Origin: JAWXVD01 sp044425705
GTDB taxonomy: Bacteria; Bacillota; Clostridia; Lachnospirales; Lachnospiraceae
Length of the DNA stretch: 8,108 bases
Reading direction: 5' to 3'
Assembly: GCA_044425705.1 (NCBI GenBank)
Contig: JAWXVD010000149.1
Coordinates: forward strand, 1 to 8,108
In this document: positions 1-7,316 of the stretch, in pieces
Layout: every line of letters starts with the position of its first letter
How positions within the stretch are numbered: the first letter of the stretch is position 1
The notes under the pieces: model-generated
The model's input: the letters and a program-made list of their open reading frames with translations, nothing else
Told to the model about the DNA's origin: nothing
Database searches by the model: none
Translations under genes and position numbers: made by a program

Positions 1-7
1 AATTTAG

Positions 8-151
8 TTATTCAGTACAAGATACTATGACTGTCATACACATTTAGCTCAAGTTAACGAGGTAACTATTTATAAAAAAGCCCGTAAAATTAATGATTTA
101 GGGCTTGACAATATAGGAAGAGTAAGTCAGCCATATACAGATGAAAAATAA
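8..151 (+). pseudogene. Possible decayed 3' end of an unidentified coding sequence
   Basis: A 47-codon open stretch ends in TAA at 149-151 and is bounded upstream by an in-frame TAG at 5-7. It has no ATG, GTG or TTG start codon in frame. From about position 41 the translation (HLAQVNEVTIYKKARKIND, then a Gly/Asp-containing tail ending in YTDEK) has a protein-like composition, which is why it is listed. The other two + frames are also closed within the first 50 bases, so an intact gene entering from the left is not supported. It could be the relic of a gene cut when the defence operon or a mobile element was inserted, or it could be chance. I do not recognise the family. It overlaps a hairpin at 74-106 that would terminate - strand transcripts, which weakens the coding reading. 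Confidence 0.2.
74..106 (-). terminator. Terminator-like hairpin acting on the - strand
   Basis: Arms AAGCCC-G-TAAA (78-88) and TTTAGGGCTT (97-106) pair over 10 bp with one bulged G and an 8-nt loop. On the + strand the hairpin is followed by GACAAT, with no T tract. On the - strand the stem is followed directly by a run of T (complement of the As at 74-79). This is the form of an intrinsic terminator for transcripts running right to left. No convincing - strand gene is visible between here and jetA, so what it would terminate is unclear. It may stop antisense transcription, or belong to sequence inherited from a previous arrangement. Confidence 0.45.
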
Positions 152-197
152 TTATTTTTAAATAAAATATATGTTCACCCTTAAAGGCAAGGTTCTT

Positions 198-228
198 TTA
201 CTTTTCACGGTGTAGCCGTGAAAAGTAA
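198..228. repeat. Perfect 13-bp inverted repeat with 5-nt loop
   Basis: The arms TTACTTTTCACGG (198-210) and CCGTGAAAAGTAA (216-228) are exact reverse complements around the loop TGTAG. Neither strand shows the T tract expected of an intrinsic terminator, since the + side continues ACCAATAATC. It lies about 40 bases upstream of the likely operon promoter. Possible roles are a stem-loop ending upstream transcription by another mechanism, a protein-binding palindrome, or a conserved end segment of a mobile element. The sequence alone does not decide between these. Confidence 0.6.
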
Positions 229-268
229 CCAATAATCAAAGGATTTCATCAAGAGACAGAATAATTAC

Positions 269-297
269 TAGACTTGAAATAAACCATATGCTACAAT
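269..297 (+). promoter_or_regulatory. Likely sigma-A promoter of the jetABCD operon
   Basis: A -35-like TAGACT (269-274) is separated by exactly 17 bp from a -10 box TACAAT (292-297). The -10 is preceded by TGC at 289-291, so it has the extended -10 TGn motif. Transcription would start near 304, giving a leader of about 44 bases before the chosen jetA start. A closer TTGAAA (274-279) is only 12 bp from the -10 box and is unlikely to act as the -35. This is the only good promoter seen ahead of the operon. Confidence 0.6.
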
Positions 298-313
298 TGT
301 TTTATTAAAAATA

Positions 314-330
314 AATGACTTGAATTCATT
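314..330. promoter_or_regulatory. Short inverted repeat in the jetA leader, possible operator
   Basis: AATGA (314-318) and TCATT (326-330) form a small dyad around CTTGAAT, within the predicted leader about 10 bases after the expected transcription start. The GACTTGAA inside it (317-324) also occurs at 271-278, across the spacer start of the promoter. A repeated half-site on both sides of the -10 box is what an operator pair might look like. The elements are short and AT-rich, so chance is a real alternative. Confidence 0.2.
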
Positions 331-337
331 AAAAAAT

Positions 338-341
338 GGAG
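338..341 (+). promoter_or_regulatory. Shine-Dalgarno GGAG that sets the jetA start at 348
   Basis: GGAG lies 6 bases before the ATG at 348, which is near-ideal spacing. The upstream in-frame ATG at 336 overlaps this site and has only an A run (AAAAA) in front of it, so initiation at 348 is preferred. Confidence 0.7.
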
Positions 342-347
342 AAAGCA

Positions 348-1832
348 ATGCAAATAGATGAAAAGCTAATCAAACAAATAACAGAGATGAAATACCTAAC
401 AATGGAAAATACGGATCGATATCGTACCATTCTTAGGTATTTTTATTTGCATGATAAAAAATTTCAGTATTGGATATATCAAGAAGAGGTGTATGAGGAA
501 ATGATGAAATATACCTACTTTCAAGAGATGTCTTATACACCGGAGCTTTGTCAGCAGGATTTAACCACATTAGTCAATTGGAAAAATTTACTGACCATGC
601 AAGATACTAGGCACGTGACTTCTATTGAGGAATTTAAAAATAAAAAGTTTCGATATCGACTGTCGGAATATAGTGTGGAAATTGAACGTCTTGTACTTCG
701 ATTGGAAAATTTATCAGTAGAAGGTGCTTCCTTAGAGCCTACCTTGTTAGAAAGAATCAAGAATAATTTGATGAAGATAAATGAAGTACCTTTCTATGAT
801 AGCGATGAAACCTATGTATGGTGGAATGAATTAAATCATGATTTTATTCGATTGAACCAGAACTATAATGATTACATTAGAGAATTAAATGGAATCAAAG
901 CAGATGAAATGATGAAAAGTAGAGAATTTTTGATTTTCAAAGACAAATTGATTGAATATCTTCGTATGTTTATTAAAAGTTTACAAAGAAATGTTGTTAT
1001 TATAGAAGGGTATTTGGCTGAAATATCAGAAGATTGGTTAGAAAGTGTGTTGGAACAATTGGTATTGCATCAATTGTCTATTCCAAGAATTGATAGAGAG
1101 TTTGATGAAGTACAATTTCGAGATATTAGCAGAGAACAATTTATTAGTTTATATAATTGGTTTGTTGGTGAAGATGGAAAAGAAAACGAAGCAAGTAAGC
1201 TGCTAGATGCAACCAATGAAATCATTCGAAAAATTACTAGATATGCCACACGAATTAGTGAAATGAATGGTACTGGTGCCAATCGAAAAGAAGAATATGC
1301 AAAGGTAGCTTCTATTTTTGCAAAGACCAAGTCTATAGAAGAAGCCCATAAATTATCAGCCTTTGTATTTGGCATGGAAAAGGGAATTCATTTAAAGGGA
1401 GAGTTTTATCGTCATACGGACAGTATGAATAGTGGTGTATATGAAGAAACTCCTGAGATTATATTGATTGCACCAAGGACTAGAACTTATCGAGAGAAAG
1501 CACATAGAAGTCCAATTGTGGACCGAACAGAAGAGAAGAAATTGCTATTAGAGCAAATTCGTAAAGAGCAAGAAGAAAATGATAAGATGATGGAAGCATT
1601 GATTGTAGATGGTAAAATTGATTTTGGAGAATTGCCAGTGATTCAACCACAAATGCGAGAAATCTTATTGATTTGGCTTTCTAATGGTTTAGAAACAGCG
1701 GACAAAAAGGCGAAAACAGAAAGTGGTAAAGAATATCATATCGATATTAAGAATATACAAAATACCTGCAAGATAACCTGTAGTGATGGTGTATTTGTGA
1801 TGCCGCATATGAAGATTATTTTTCAAGAATAG
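348..1832 (+). CDS. jetA: Wadjet type III subunit JetA, DUF2397/TIGR02677 family (kleisin-like)
   Basis: The predicted protein has 494 residues, typical of the DUF2397 (TIGR02677) family, which forms the first gene of type III Wadjet operons. Family-like stretches are an N-terminal YLTMENTDRYRTILRYFY block at about residues 16-33, a segment IVDRTEEKK near residues 390-398, and a C-terminal block in which REILLIWLSNGL is followed by an ESGKEYHI sequence resembling the family's usual DGR motif. The middle is mostly predicted helix with many Glu, Lys and Ile. There is no signal peptide or membrane segment, so it is cytoplasmic. By analogy with JetA/MksF of type I systems it is expected to act as the kleisin that bridges the SMC heads and carries the KITE subunit; that role is inferred, not visible as a motif. 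Start: ATG 348 has GGAG at 338-341, while ATG 336 would add four residues and lacks a good site. It is the first gene of the operon, 97 bp before jetB. Confidence 0.9.
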   Translation: MQIDEKLIKQITEMKYLTMENTDRYRTILRYFYLHDKKFQYWIYQEEVYEEMMKYTYFQEMSYTPELCQQDLTTLVNWKNLLTMQDTRHVTSIEEFKNKKFRYRLSEYSVEIERLVLRLENLSVEGASLEPTLLERIKNNLMKINEVPFYDSDETYVWWNELNHDFIRLNQNYNDYIRELNGIKADEMMKSREFLIFKDKLIEYLRMFIKSLQRNVVIIEGYLAEISEDWLESVLEQLVLHQLSIPRIDREFDEVQFRDISREQFISLYNWFVGEDGKENEASKLLDATNEIIRKITRYATRISEMNGTGANRKEEYAKVASIFAKTKSIEEAHKLSAFVFGMEKGIHLKGEFYRHTDSMNSGVYEETPEIILIAPRTRTYREKAHRSPIVDRTEEKKLLLEQIRKEQEENDKMMEALIVDGKIDFGELPVIQPQMREILLIWLSNGLETADKKAKTESGKEYHIDIKNIQNTCKITCSDGVFVMPHMKIIFQE

Positions 1833-1860
1833 GGAGAATATTTTTGTTATTGTTCCCACA

Positions 1861-1885
1861 GTACTATGCATTTACTGTATAGTAC
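1861..1885 (+). repeat. Small hairpin in the jetA-jetB gap
   Basis: GTACTAT (1861-1867) and ATAGTAC (1879-1885) are perfect 7-bp arms with an 11-nt loop, extendable by a G-U pair. A competing stem, ACAGTA (1858-1863) with TACTGT (1873-1878), overlaps it, so two alternative folds are possible. No T tract follows, so it is not an intrinsic terminator. It sits 32 bases upstream of the strong jetB ribosome-binding site and could protect mRNA ends or mark a processing point. Confidence 0.35.
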
Positions 1886-1917
1886 GTATGAAAATGAGAA
1901 ATTAGTACACGTATTTA

Positions 1918-1924
1918 AAGGAGG
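1918..1924 (+). promoter_or_regulatory. Full-consensus Shine-Dalgarno AAGGAGG for jetB
   Basis: AAGGAGG lies 5 bases before the GTG at 1930. It is the strongest ribosome-binding site in the window and fixes a non-ATG start for jetB. The strong site may compensate for the GTG codon. Confidence 0.85.
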
Positions 1925-1929
1925 AATAG

Positions 1930-3081
1930 GTGAAAGAATTAGAGTGGTTACTATCTAGTCGTCATATTATCAAATCCAAAGATAGAGATAAATATTATAG
2001 CATTAAGGATTCTCTAGAGGAAATACGAAAATATGCGACTGAAAAAATGGGATGTCAATTGATTGTCAATTCCCTTTTGATTAAGCTAGAAAAAATTCCT
2101 GTGCATGCAGAAAATTATATGGGAATTTCTGATTTTACAGATAAGAATGAATATATTTTTCTTTGTATTGTGTTGATGTTTTTAGAAGACAAAGAGGTGG
2201 AGGATCAATTTGTATTATCAGAATTGACGGAATATATTGTTGCCAATGCAGTAGAAGAAAAGGTGGATTGGACCTTATTTACAAAGAGAAGGCAGTTGAT
2301 TAAAGTATTGCGATTCTGTATCAATAATGGATTATTAAAAATCAACGATGGAAATGATGATTCTTTTATGTCTGATGTAGAGGGGGAAGTGTTGTATGAA
2401 AATACAGGTGTTTCCAAATATTTTATGAGAAACTTCTCCAGAGATATTATGGGATATCAAGAAGCCAAAGATTTTGAGGGAAGCGATTGGCAAAATGTCA
2501 ATGAAGACCGTGGGATGGCAAGGCGTCATCGTATTTATAAAAGACTGTTATTTTCTACAGGGATTTACCGTACAGGAGAAAATGATGAGGACTTTGAGTA
2601 CTTAAAGCGATATCGTAATAGAATTCAGGAGGATTTTTCTAAGAATTTTGATGCCAAATTGCAGGTTCATAAAAATAGTGCCTATGTGATTATGGGAGAA
2701 AACAGTCAAATTAGTGCTAGTTTTCCATGGAACAATACAATTTCAGATATTATATTGCTTTGTAATCAGCTTTTATTAGAAGAGATTACCAATCATCATC
2801 TAGCAATAGAGTGGGATGAGTCGGTACATATGAGTGTGATTGCCTTTGAAAGAATCATTCGTTTATGCAAAGAGAAATTTGGAGATGGATTTTTAAAATC
2901 TTATCGTGATAAAACGGAAGAAGAGTTTGTAAAGCTTATCAGTGAGCAAATGATATATTTATCATTTGTTAGTAAGGATGAAGAGAAACAGGAAGTCATC
3001 ATTCGACCAATCATTGGCAAGGTGTATGGAAAATATCCAGATGATTTCAATACAAAAGAAGAGGAAAAAAAGAAAAAATAA
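1930..3081 (+). CDS. jetB: Wadjet type III subunit JetB, DUF2398/TIGR02678 family (KITE-like)
   Basis: This is a 383-residue cytoplasmic protein of the DUF2398 (TIGR02678) family, the second gene of type III Wadjet operons. The N-terminal third follows the family pattern: ELEWLLSSRHIIKSKDRDKYY at the start, a Lys-Leu-Glu-Lys-Ile-Pro (LEKIP, residues 53-57) with the family's characteristic Pro, then EYIFLCIVLMFLED, a helical block in the position where members have a 'yvllcLvLa.LE' run. Residues about 119-142 (RRQLIKVLRFCINNGLLKI) look like a winged-helix segment, consistent with a tandem-winged-helix KITE role as in JetB/MksE. The KITE role is inferred by analogy. The C-terminus ends in a very charged Glu/Lys tail encoded by an A-rich tract. 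The start is GTG at 1930, fixed by AAGGAGG 5 bases upstream. The gene lies 67 bp before jetC with no terminator between. Confidence 0.9.
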   Translation: MKELEWLLSSRHIIKSKDRDKYYSIKDSLEEIRKYATEKMGCQLIVNSLLIKLEKIPVHAENYMGISDFTDKNEYIFLCIVLMFLEDKEVEDQFVLSELTEYIVANAVEEKVDWTLFTKRRQLIKVLRFCINNGLLKINDGNDDSFMSDVEGEVLYENTGVSKYFMRNFSRDIMGYQEAKDFEGSDWQNVNEDRGMARRHRIYKRLLFSTGIYRTGENDEDFEYLKRYRNRIQEDFSKNFDAKLQVHKNSAYVIMGENSQISASFPWNNTISDIILLCNQLLLEEITNHHLAIEWDESVHMSVIAFERIIRLCKEKFGDGFLKSYRDKTEEEFVKLISEQMIYLSFVSKDEEKQEVIIRPIIGKVYGKYPDDFNTKEEEKKKK

Positions 3082-3148
3082 AGTTTACTTTTTATAGAGT
3101 TTGATGATGAAGTATAAATGTTACTAGATTGAGAGAGGGTTATTAAAA

Positions 3149-6100
3149 ATGAACAGTAGTTGGGTGATTCATAAAATTGGATTAGTAGATTTTTGGTATT
3201 ATGATGAACAAGAATTTTCATTTATAGATGGTAGGATGTTATTAAGAGGGTCTAATGGATCAGGAAAATCGGTAACGATGCAAAGTGTGGTACCACTTCT
3301 CTTAGATGGAAATATTCGACCTGAACGTCTAGATCCATTTGGTTCTAGAGATCGAAAAATGGTAAATTATTTATTAGAAGATGGAGATGGCAGAGAGGAA
3401 CGAACAGGCTATCTTTATATGGAATTAAAAAGAAAAGATAGTGATACTTATTTGACAATCGGTATGGGGTTGAGAGCTAGAAAATCAAAACCATTAAATT
3501 CATGGTACTTTTCTATTACAGATGGTAGGAGAATTAATAAGGATTTTGCACTTTACAGAGCCACTGATGTGAAGATTACGTTAACTCAAAAAGAATTAGA
3601 AAATCGACTTGGTGATGGTGGTAAAATTTTTCAGACACAACAAGAATATATGGAGTATGTGAATCGACAAGTATTTGGTTTTGAATCCTTGGATGCATAT
3701 AAGGAAATGATTGATTTGTTGATTCAATTGAGAACACCGAAATTATCCAAAGACTTTAAGCCATCTGTCATTAATGAAATTCTTAGCGATTCTTTGCAGC
3801 CACTAACAGAAGAAGATTTGCGACCTATGTCAGAGGCTATTGAAAATATGGATACCTTAACTGTCAATGTAGCCAATCGAAATAGTAGTAAGCAAGCAGT
3901 TGATAAAATTATCAAGCATTATAAAAAGTATAATGAATTCATCTTATATGAAAAAGCTAGTTTATATGTGAATGAAAATAAAGCTTATGAAAAATTAGAA
4001 GAGGAAATTAGGAAAAGCAACAAGCAGCTAGCAAAAGGAAAAGAGAAAAAATTAGCATTAGAAGAAGAGAACATGAAGCTTCATGCCAATCAGAAAGTCT
4101 TAGAAAAAGAGAAAGAATCGCTGAATACAAGCGATGAGGTTTCTTTGAAGCAAAAAGAGTTAGAAGTAGCAAAACGTATGGAACAGATGGCACAGACCAT
4201 TGATGAAAAAGAAAAGCAACTAGAAGAGAAGAAAGAAAAGTGGAATGAATACCACTTAAGAATGAAAAATGAACAAGACGAAAAAGAGAATAAGAAAGAT
4301 GAAATTGCAGCAAGTTTTGAATCCTTAGAGGAACAGATAGAAGATTTTTCATTTGACGAGCATACATTCTTTTCTGATGAATTGCAAGAAAATTTAGAAG
4401 AAGAGTATGATTTTTCATTGCATATTGGGGCTAGCCAAGGATTCCTTTCTAGTTTGGAAACAGGTTTTTCTTTGTTAGAAAAAGTAGATGAAAAACAACG
4501 AGTAAAGGAAGAACAAGAACTTATTCGTGAACAAAAATTAAAAGAAAAAGAAGCTGGTGAGCGTAAACTTTTATTGCTAGATACACAATTTTCTGAAATT
4601 CAAAATGAATTAATTGAACAAATGTATCGATGGAAAGAAAATAATCAAGAATTAATCATTGGAAAAGAAACACTTCAAAAAATTCATGTTTTTATTGATG
4701 AATATCATAAAAATTCAGATTATAACCAGGTAAGAGAGCTTGTGGGACAAGCACAGTTTCAATGCTTCAGTAAATTACAAGAAGGCTTGATTGAAAAAAC
4801 TTATGAAAAGAAAGTGGAAGAAAAGAAACAAAGCGAAATAGATGAGGAACTTACTACATGGTTAACATTAACAGATCCTGAACCAGAAGTGAGAGACGCG
4901 GTAGCAAAAAATCGTAAAAAATTAGCACAGGCAGGGATTCCTTATCAACGATTTTATCAAATGATCGATTTTGAAACAGGTATCTCAAATGAACAAGCCA
5001 ATATGATTGAAGAGTCCTTGCTTGAAATGGGATTGTTGGATGCATTGATTATCGATAGTGATTACAAAGAGCAAGTATTAACATTAGACACGGGCATGTG
5101 TGATCGTTATATTTTTACAGACCATGATTATGTTTCTCATAATATATTGGACTGGATTACCATAGGAGAAGATATTACAGATATATTCTTGAACCAAAAA
5201 GTCATGGGTGTTCTTGGTAGCATTGGCTTTGAAACAGGAAATACTTTTATCGGAAAAGATGGTACCTATGGTATGGGTATTCTGACTGGTACTGTGACTG
5301 GACAATATCAGGCAGGATTTATTGGTGTTAAGGCAAGAGAAAAGAAACGATTACAAAAAATTGCTACATTAGAGGAAGCTCTAGCCAGCCAAAAAAATAT
5401 TGTTGGTGCTGTAGTGGAAGAAATTGCTGTATTAGAGAAGCGAATTGCTGTTATTAAAACAGAATATGAAAACATGCCACCAGATGAAGATTTACGAATC
5501 GCTTGTTTAGATTGTGAATCAGAAAAAGAAAATATTGAAAAGATACAACAAGAAATTTTATTGGTGGAAGCTCATTTATTACAAATGGAAGAAGAACTGA
5601 AATCATTATGGAAGGAAGCTGTTAAAATAGCAGAAAGTATTTATTTGCCTTGTCGTTTGTCTGTATTTCAAAATGCATCTGCAGGAATGAAAGAATATTG
5701 CAAGGAATTATATAGGTTACAAAATTTGCATATGCAATTAGTGGAAAAAGTTAGGAGTTTGATAGGGTTAGAGGAGGTCATGGCAGATTGTGATGAAGAC
5801 ATGGATACTATTCGTTATGAATTAGGAAAAGCACAAAAATCCTTATTTGAAGAACAGACAGAATACAACTCTATTAAAGCACAGCTAGCACTTACCAATT
5901 ATGAAGCCATTAAAGAACAATTAGATTATTGTATGAAACGTTTAGAAGAAATTCCTATGGAATTAGAAGAAAACATCAGACAAACGGAAAAGGAAAACAA
6001 TAATATAGAAAACTTACAGAAATTTTTACAAGAATCTGAAGAAAAAACTTCAAAGCTGGAAAAAAGAGTTGCTACCTTGCAGCGTAATTTTGAGAAAGAA

Positions 6101-7309
6101 TTATTTTTAGGTTACGTGGTGCAACAGGAGACAAAAGAATCGGTACATATTGAGACAAAAGAAGAAGGAACCACAGTAGTATTAGGTACCATGAATCAGA
6201 GTACGGAAAATAACGAGAACAGTAACATTGTAGATGAAAAAAACACGATTCGACATGCATTAGAAGTGATTACTCTTTTAGAAAGTGGAATCAAAGATAA
6301 CAAAGAAATCTTAAATGGAAAAGTGAATGAATCATTCTTTGAAAATCGTGGATATTTATCAGAGTATGCACCAACCATGGAACAATTGTTTGTTGAAGAT
6401 GTGCTAGAGGAACAACATGATATTTCACCCCAGAGACTAGAATTAACAGGCAGGTATAAAGGTAGAGTGGTGAAATTTAAGGAACTTGTTGCTTTGCTTA
6501 GTGAAGAAATTGCACAATTAAATGATTTGATTAAGGCAGGAGATAAAGAGCTGTTTGAAGATATTTTAGCCAATACCATTAGCCGTAAAATCAGAGGGAA
6601 AATTAATAATAGTATCACTTGGGTAGAAAATATGAATCAATTAATGGGTTCTATGAATACTTCTAGTGGATTAAAGCTCAGTCTTCGTTGGAGAGCAAAA
6701 ACAGCTGAGCAAGAAAATCAGCTAGATACCAATGAATTAGTGGAATTATTGAAAAGAGATTCTAAATTAATGAGAGAATCTGAATTTGAAAAATTGTCGA
6801 AACACTTCCGTTCCAAGGTAGAAATGGCAAGAAGAAGCACGAAGGAAACAAATTTATCCTTCTTTATGATTATGAAGGAAACCTTAGATTATCGAAAATG
6901 GTTTGAATTTCAATTATTCAGTCAAAAAAATGGAGAAGCAAAAAAAGAATTAACCAATAGTGTCTTTGGTACCTTTAGTGGTGGTGAAAAAGCCATGTCT
7001 ATGTATGTGCCATTGTTTTCCGCTGTGGTAGCAAAATATCAAGGTGCAAGAAAAGATGCTCCTAGAATTATTTCTTTAGATGAAGCATTTGCAGGCGTAG
7101 ATAATAGAAATATCAGAGATATGTTCCGTCTTATGGTAGAATTTGAATTTAACTTTATTATCAATTCACAAATCCTATGGGGAGATTGTGACACCTTAGA
7201 TAGTTTGGCTATTTATCAATTGATTCGTCCTGAAAACGTGAAATTTGTGACAGTCATGCCTTATATTTGGAATGGAATGGCAAGAGTACCTGTAATAGAA
7301 AGTGAGTAG
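3149..7309 (+). CDS. jetC: Wadjet type III SMC-like ATPase JetC, TIGR02680 family
   Basis: This 1386-residue ATPase is the motor of the complex. The N-terminal head has a Walker A GSNGSGKS at residues 34-41 (Lys40), followed by LDPFGSRDRKM at 61-71, a block typical of TIGR02680 and MukB/MksB-like proteins. Charged coiled coil runs from about 255 to 397, is interrupted, and resumes to about 570. A globular middle of roughly 570-735 follows, with GLLDAL at 628-633 and FIGVKAR at 724-730, a family-like junction to the returning coil (about 735-985). A polar linker (994-1033) leads into the C-terminal head, with signature FSGGEK at 1276-1281 and Walker B IISLDE at 1307-1312 (Asp1311, catalytic Glu1312). 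All ATPase elements look intact. In related systems two such dimers extrude DNA loops at ATP's expense; the same is inferred here. The start ATG follows GAGAGG by about 10 bases. RecN or SbcC identity is unlikely given the neighbours. Confidence 0.95.
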   Translation: MNSSWVIHKIGLVDFWYYDEQEFSFIDGRMLLRGSNGSGKSVTMQSVVPLLLDGNIRPERLDPFGSRDRKMVNYLLEDGDGREERTGYLYMELKRKDSDTYLTIGMGLRARKSKPLNSWYFSITDGRRINKDFALYRATDVKITLTQKELENRLGDGGKIFQTQQEYMEYVNRQVFGFESLDAYKEMIDLLIQLRTPKLSKDFKPSVINEILSDSLQPLTEEDLRPMSEAIENMDTLTVNVANRNSSKQAVDKIIKHYKKYNEFILYEKASLYVNENKAYEKLEEEIRKSNKQLAKGKEKKLALEEENMKLHANQKVLEKEKESLNTSDEVSLKQKELEVAKRMEQMAQTIDEKEKQLEEKKEKWNEYHLRMKNEQDEKENKKDEIAASFESLEEQIEDFSFDEHTFFSDELQENLEEEYDFSLHIGASQGFLSSLETGFSLLEKVDEKQRVKEEQELIREQKLKEKEAGERKLLLLDTQFSEIQNELIEQMYRWKENNQELIIGKETLQKIHVFIDEYHKNSDYNQVRELVGQAQFQCFSKLQEGLIEKTYEKKVEEKKQSEIDEELTTWLTLTDPEPEVRDAVAKNRKKLAQAGIPYQRFYQMIDFETGISNEQANMIEESLLEMGLLDALIIDSDYKEQVLTLDTGMCDRYIFTDHDYVSHNILDWITIGEDITDIFLNQKVMGVLGSIGFETGNTFIGKDGTYGMGILTGTVTGQYQAGFIGVKAREKKRLQKIATLEEALASQKNIVGAVVEEIAVLEKRIAVIKTEYENMPPDEDLRIACLDCESEKENIEKIQQEILLVEAHLLQMEEELKSLWKEAVKIAESIYLPCRLSVFQNASAGMKEYCKELYRLQNLHMQLVEKVRSLIGLEEVMADCDEDMDTIRYELGKAQKSLFEEQTEYNSIKAQLALTNYEAIKEQLDYCMKRLEEIPMELEENIRQTEKENNNIENLQKFLQESEEKTSKLEKRVATLQRNFEKELFLGYVVQQETKESVHIETKEEGTTVVLGTMNQSTENNENSNIVDEKNTIRHALEVITLLESGIKDNKEILNGKVNESFFENRGYLSEYAPTMEQLFVEDVLEEQHDISPQRLELTGRYKGRVVKFKELVALLSEEIAQLNDLIKAGDKELFEDILANTISRKIRGKINNSITWVENMNQLMGSMNTSSGLKLSLRWRAKTAEQENQLDTNELVELLKRDSKLMRESEFEKLSKHFRSKVEMARRSTKETNLSFFMIMKETLDYRKWFEFQLFSQKNGEAKKELTNSVFGTFSGGEKAMSMYVPLFSAVVAKYQGARKDAPRIISLDEAFAGVDNRNIRDMFRLMVEFEFNFIINSQILWGDCDTLDSLAIYQLIRPENVKFVTVMPYIWNGMARVPVIESE

Positions 7310-7316
7310 TATCTTC

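Noticed and set aside
105..139. TTGACA at 105-110 with TATACA at 134-139 as a promoter
   Set aside because: The spacer is 23 bp, too long for a sigma-A promoter, and no better -10 box lies at 16-18 bp.
205..249. 14-codon reading frame on the - strand through the palindrome
   Set aside because: It is very short, has no Shine-Dalgarno, and its sequence is largely dictated by the inverted repeat.
1850..1883. Internal promoter in the jetA-jetB gap (TTGTTC with TATAGT)
   Set aside because: The spacing is 22 bp and the -10 match overlaps the hairpin arm; not convincing.
3065..3078. A7 and A6 runs at the end of jetB as a programmed slippage site
   Set aside because: Both alternative frames stop within a few dozen bases and do not join jetC, so slippage would only alter a charged tail.
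4008..4418. Long open frame on the - strand opposite the jetC coiled coil
   Set aside because: It is a shadow of Glu/Lys-rich codons on the other strand, giving a Leu/Ser/Phe-rich translation with no ribosome-binding context.
5504..5515. CLDC motif in JetC residues 786-789, resembling a Rad50 zinc hook
   Set aside because: It lies about 50 residues into the returning coiled coil, not at the apex between the coils, and lacks the hook context; probably chance.
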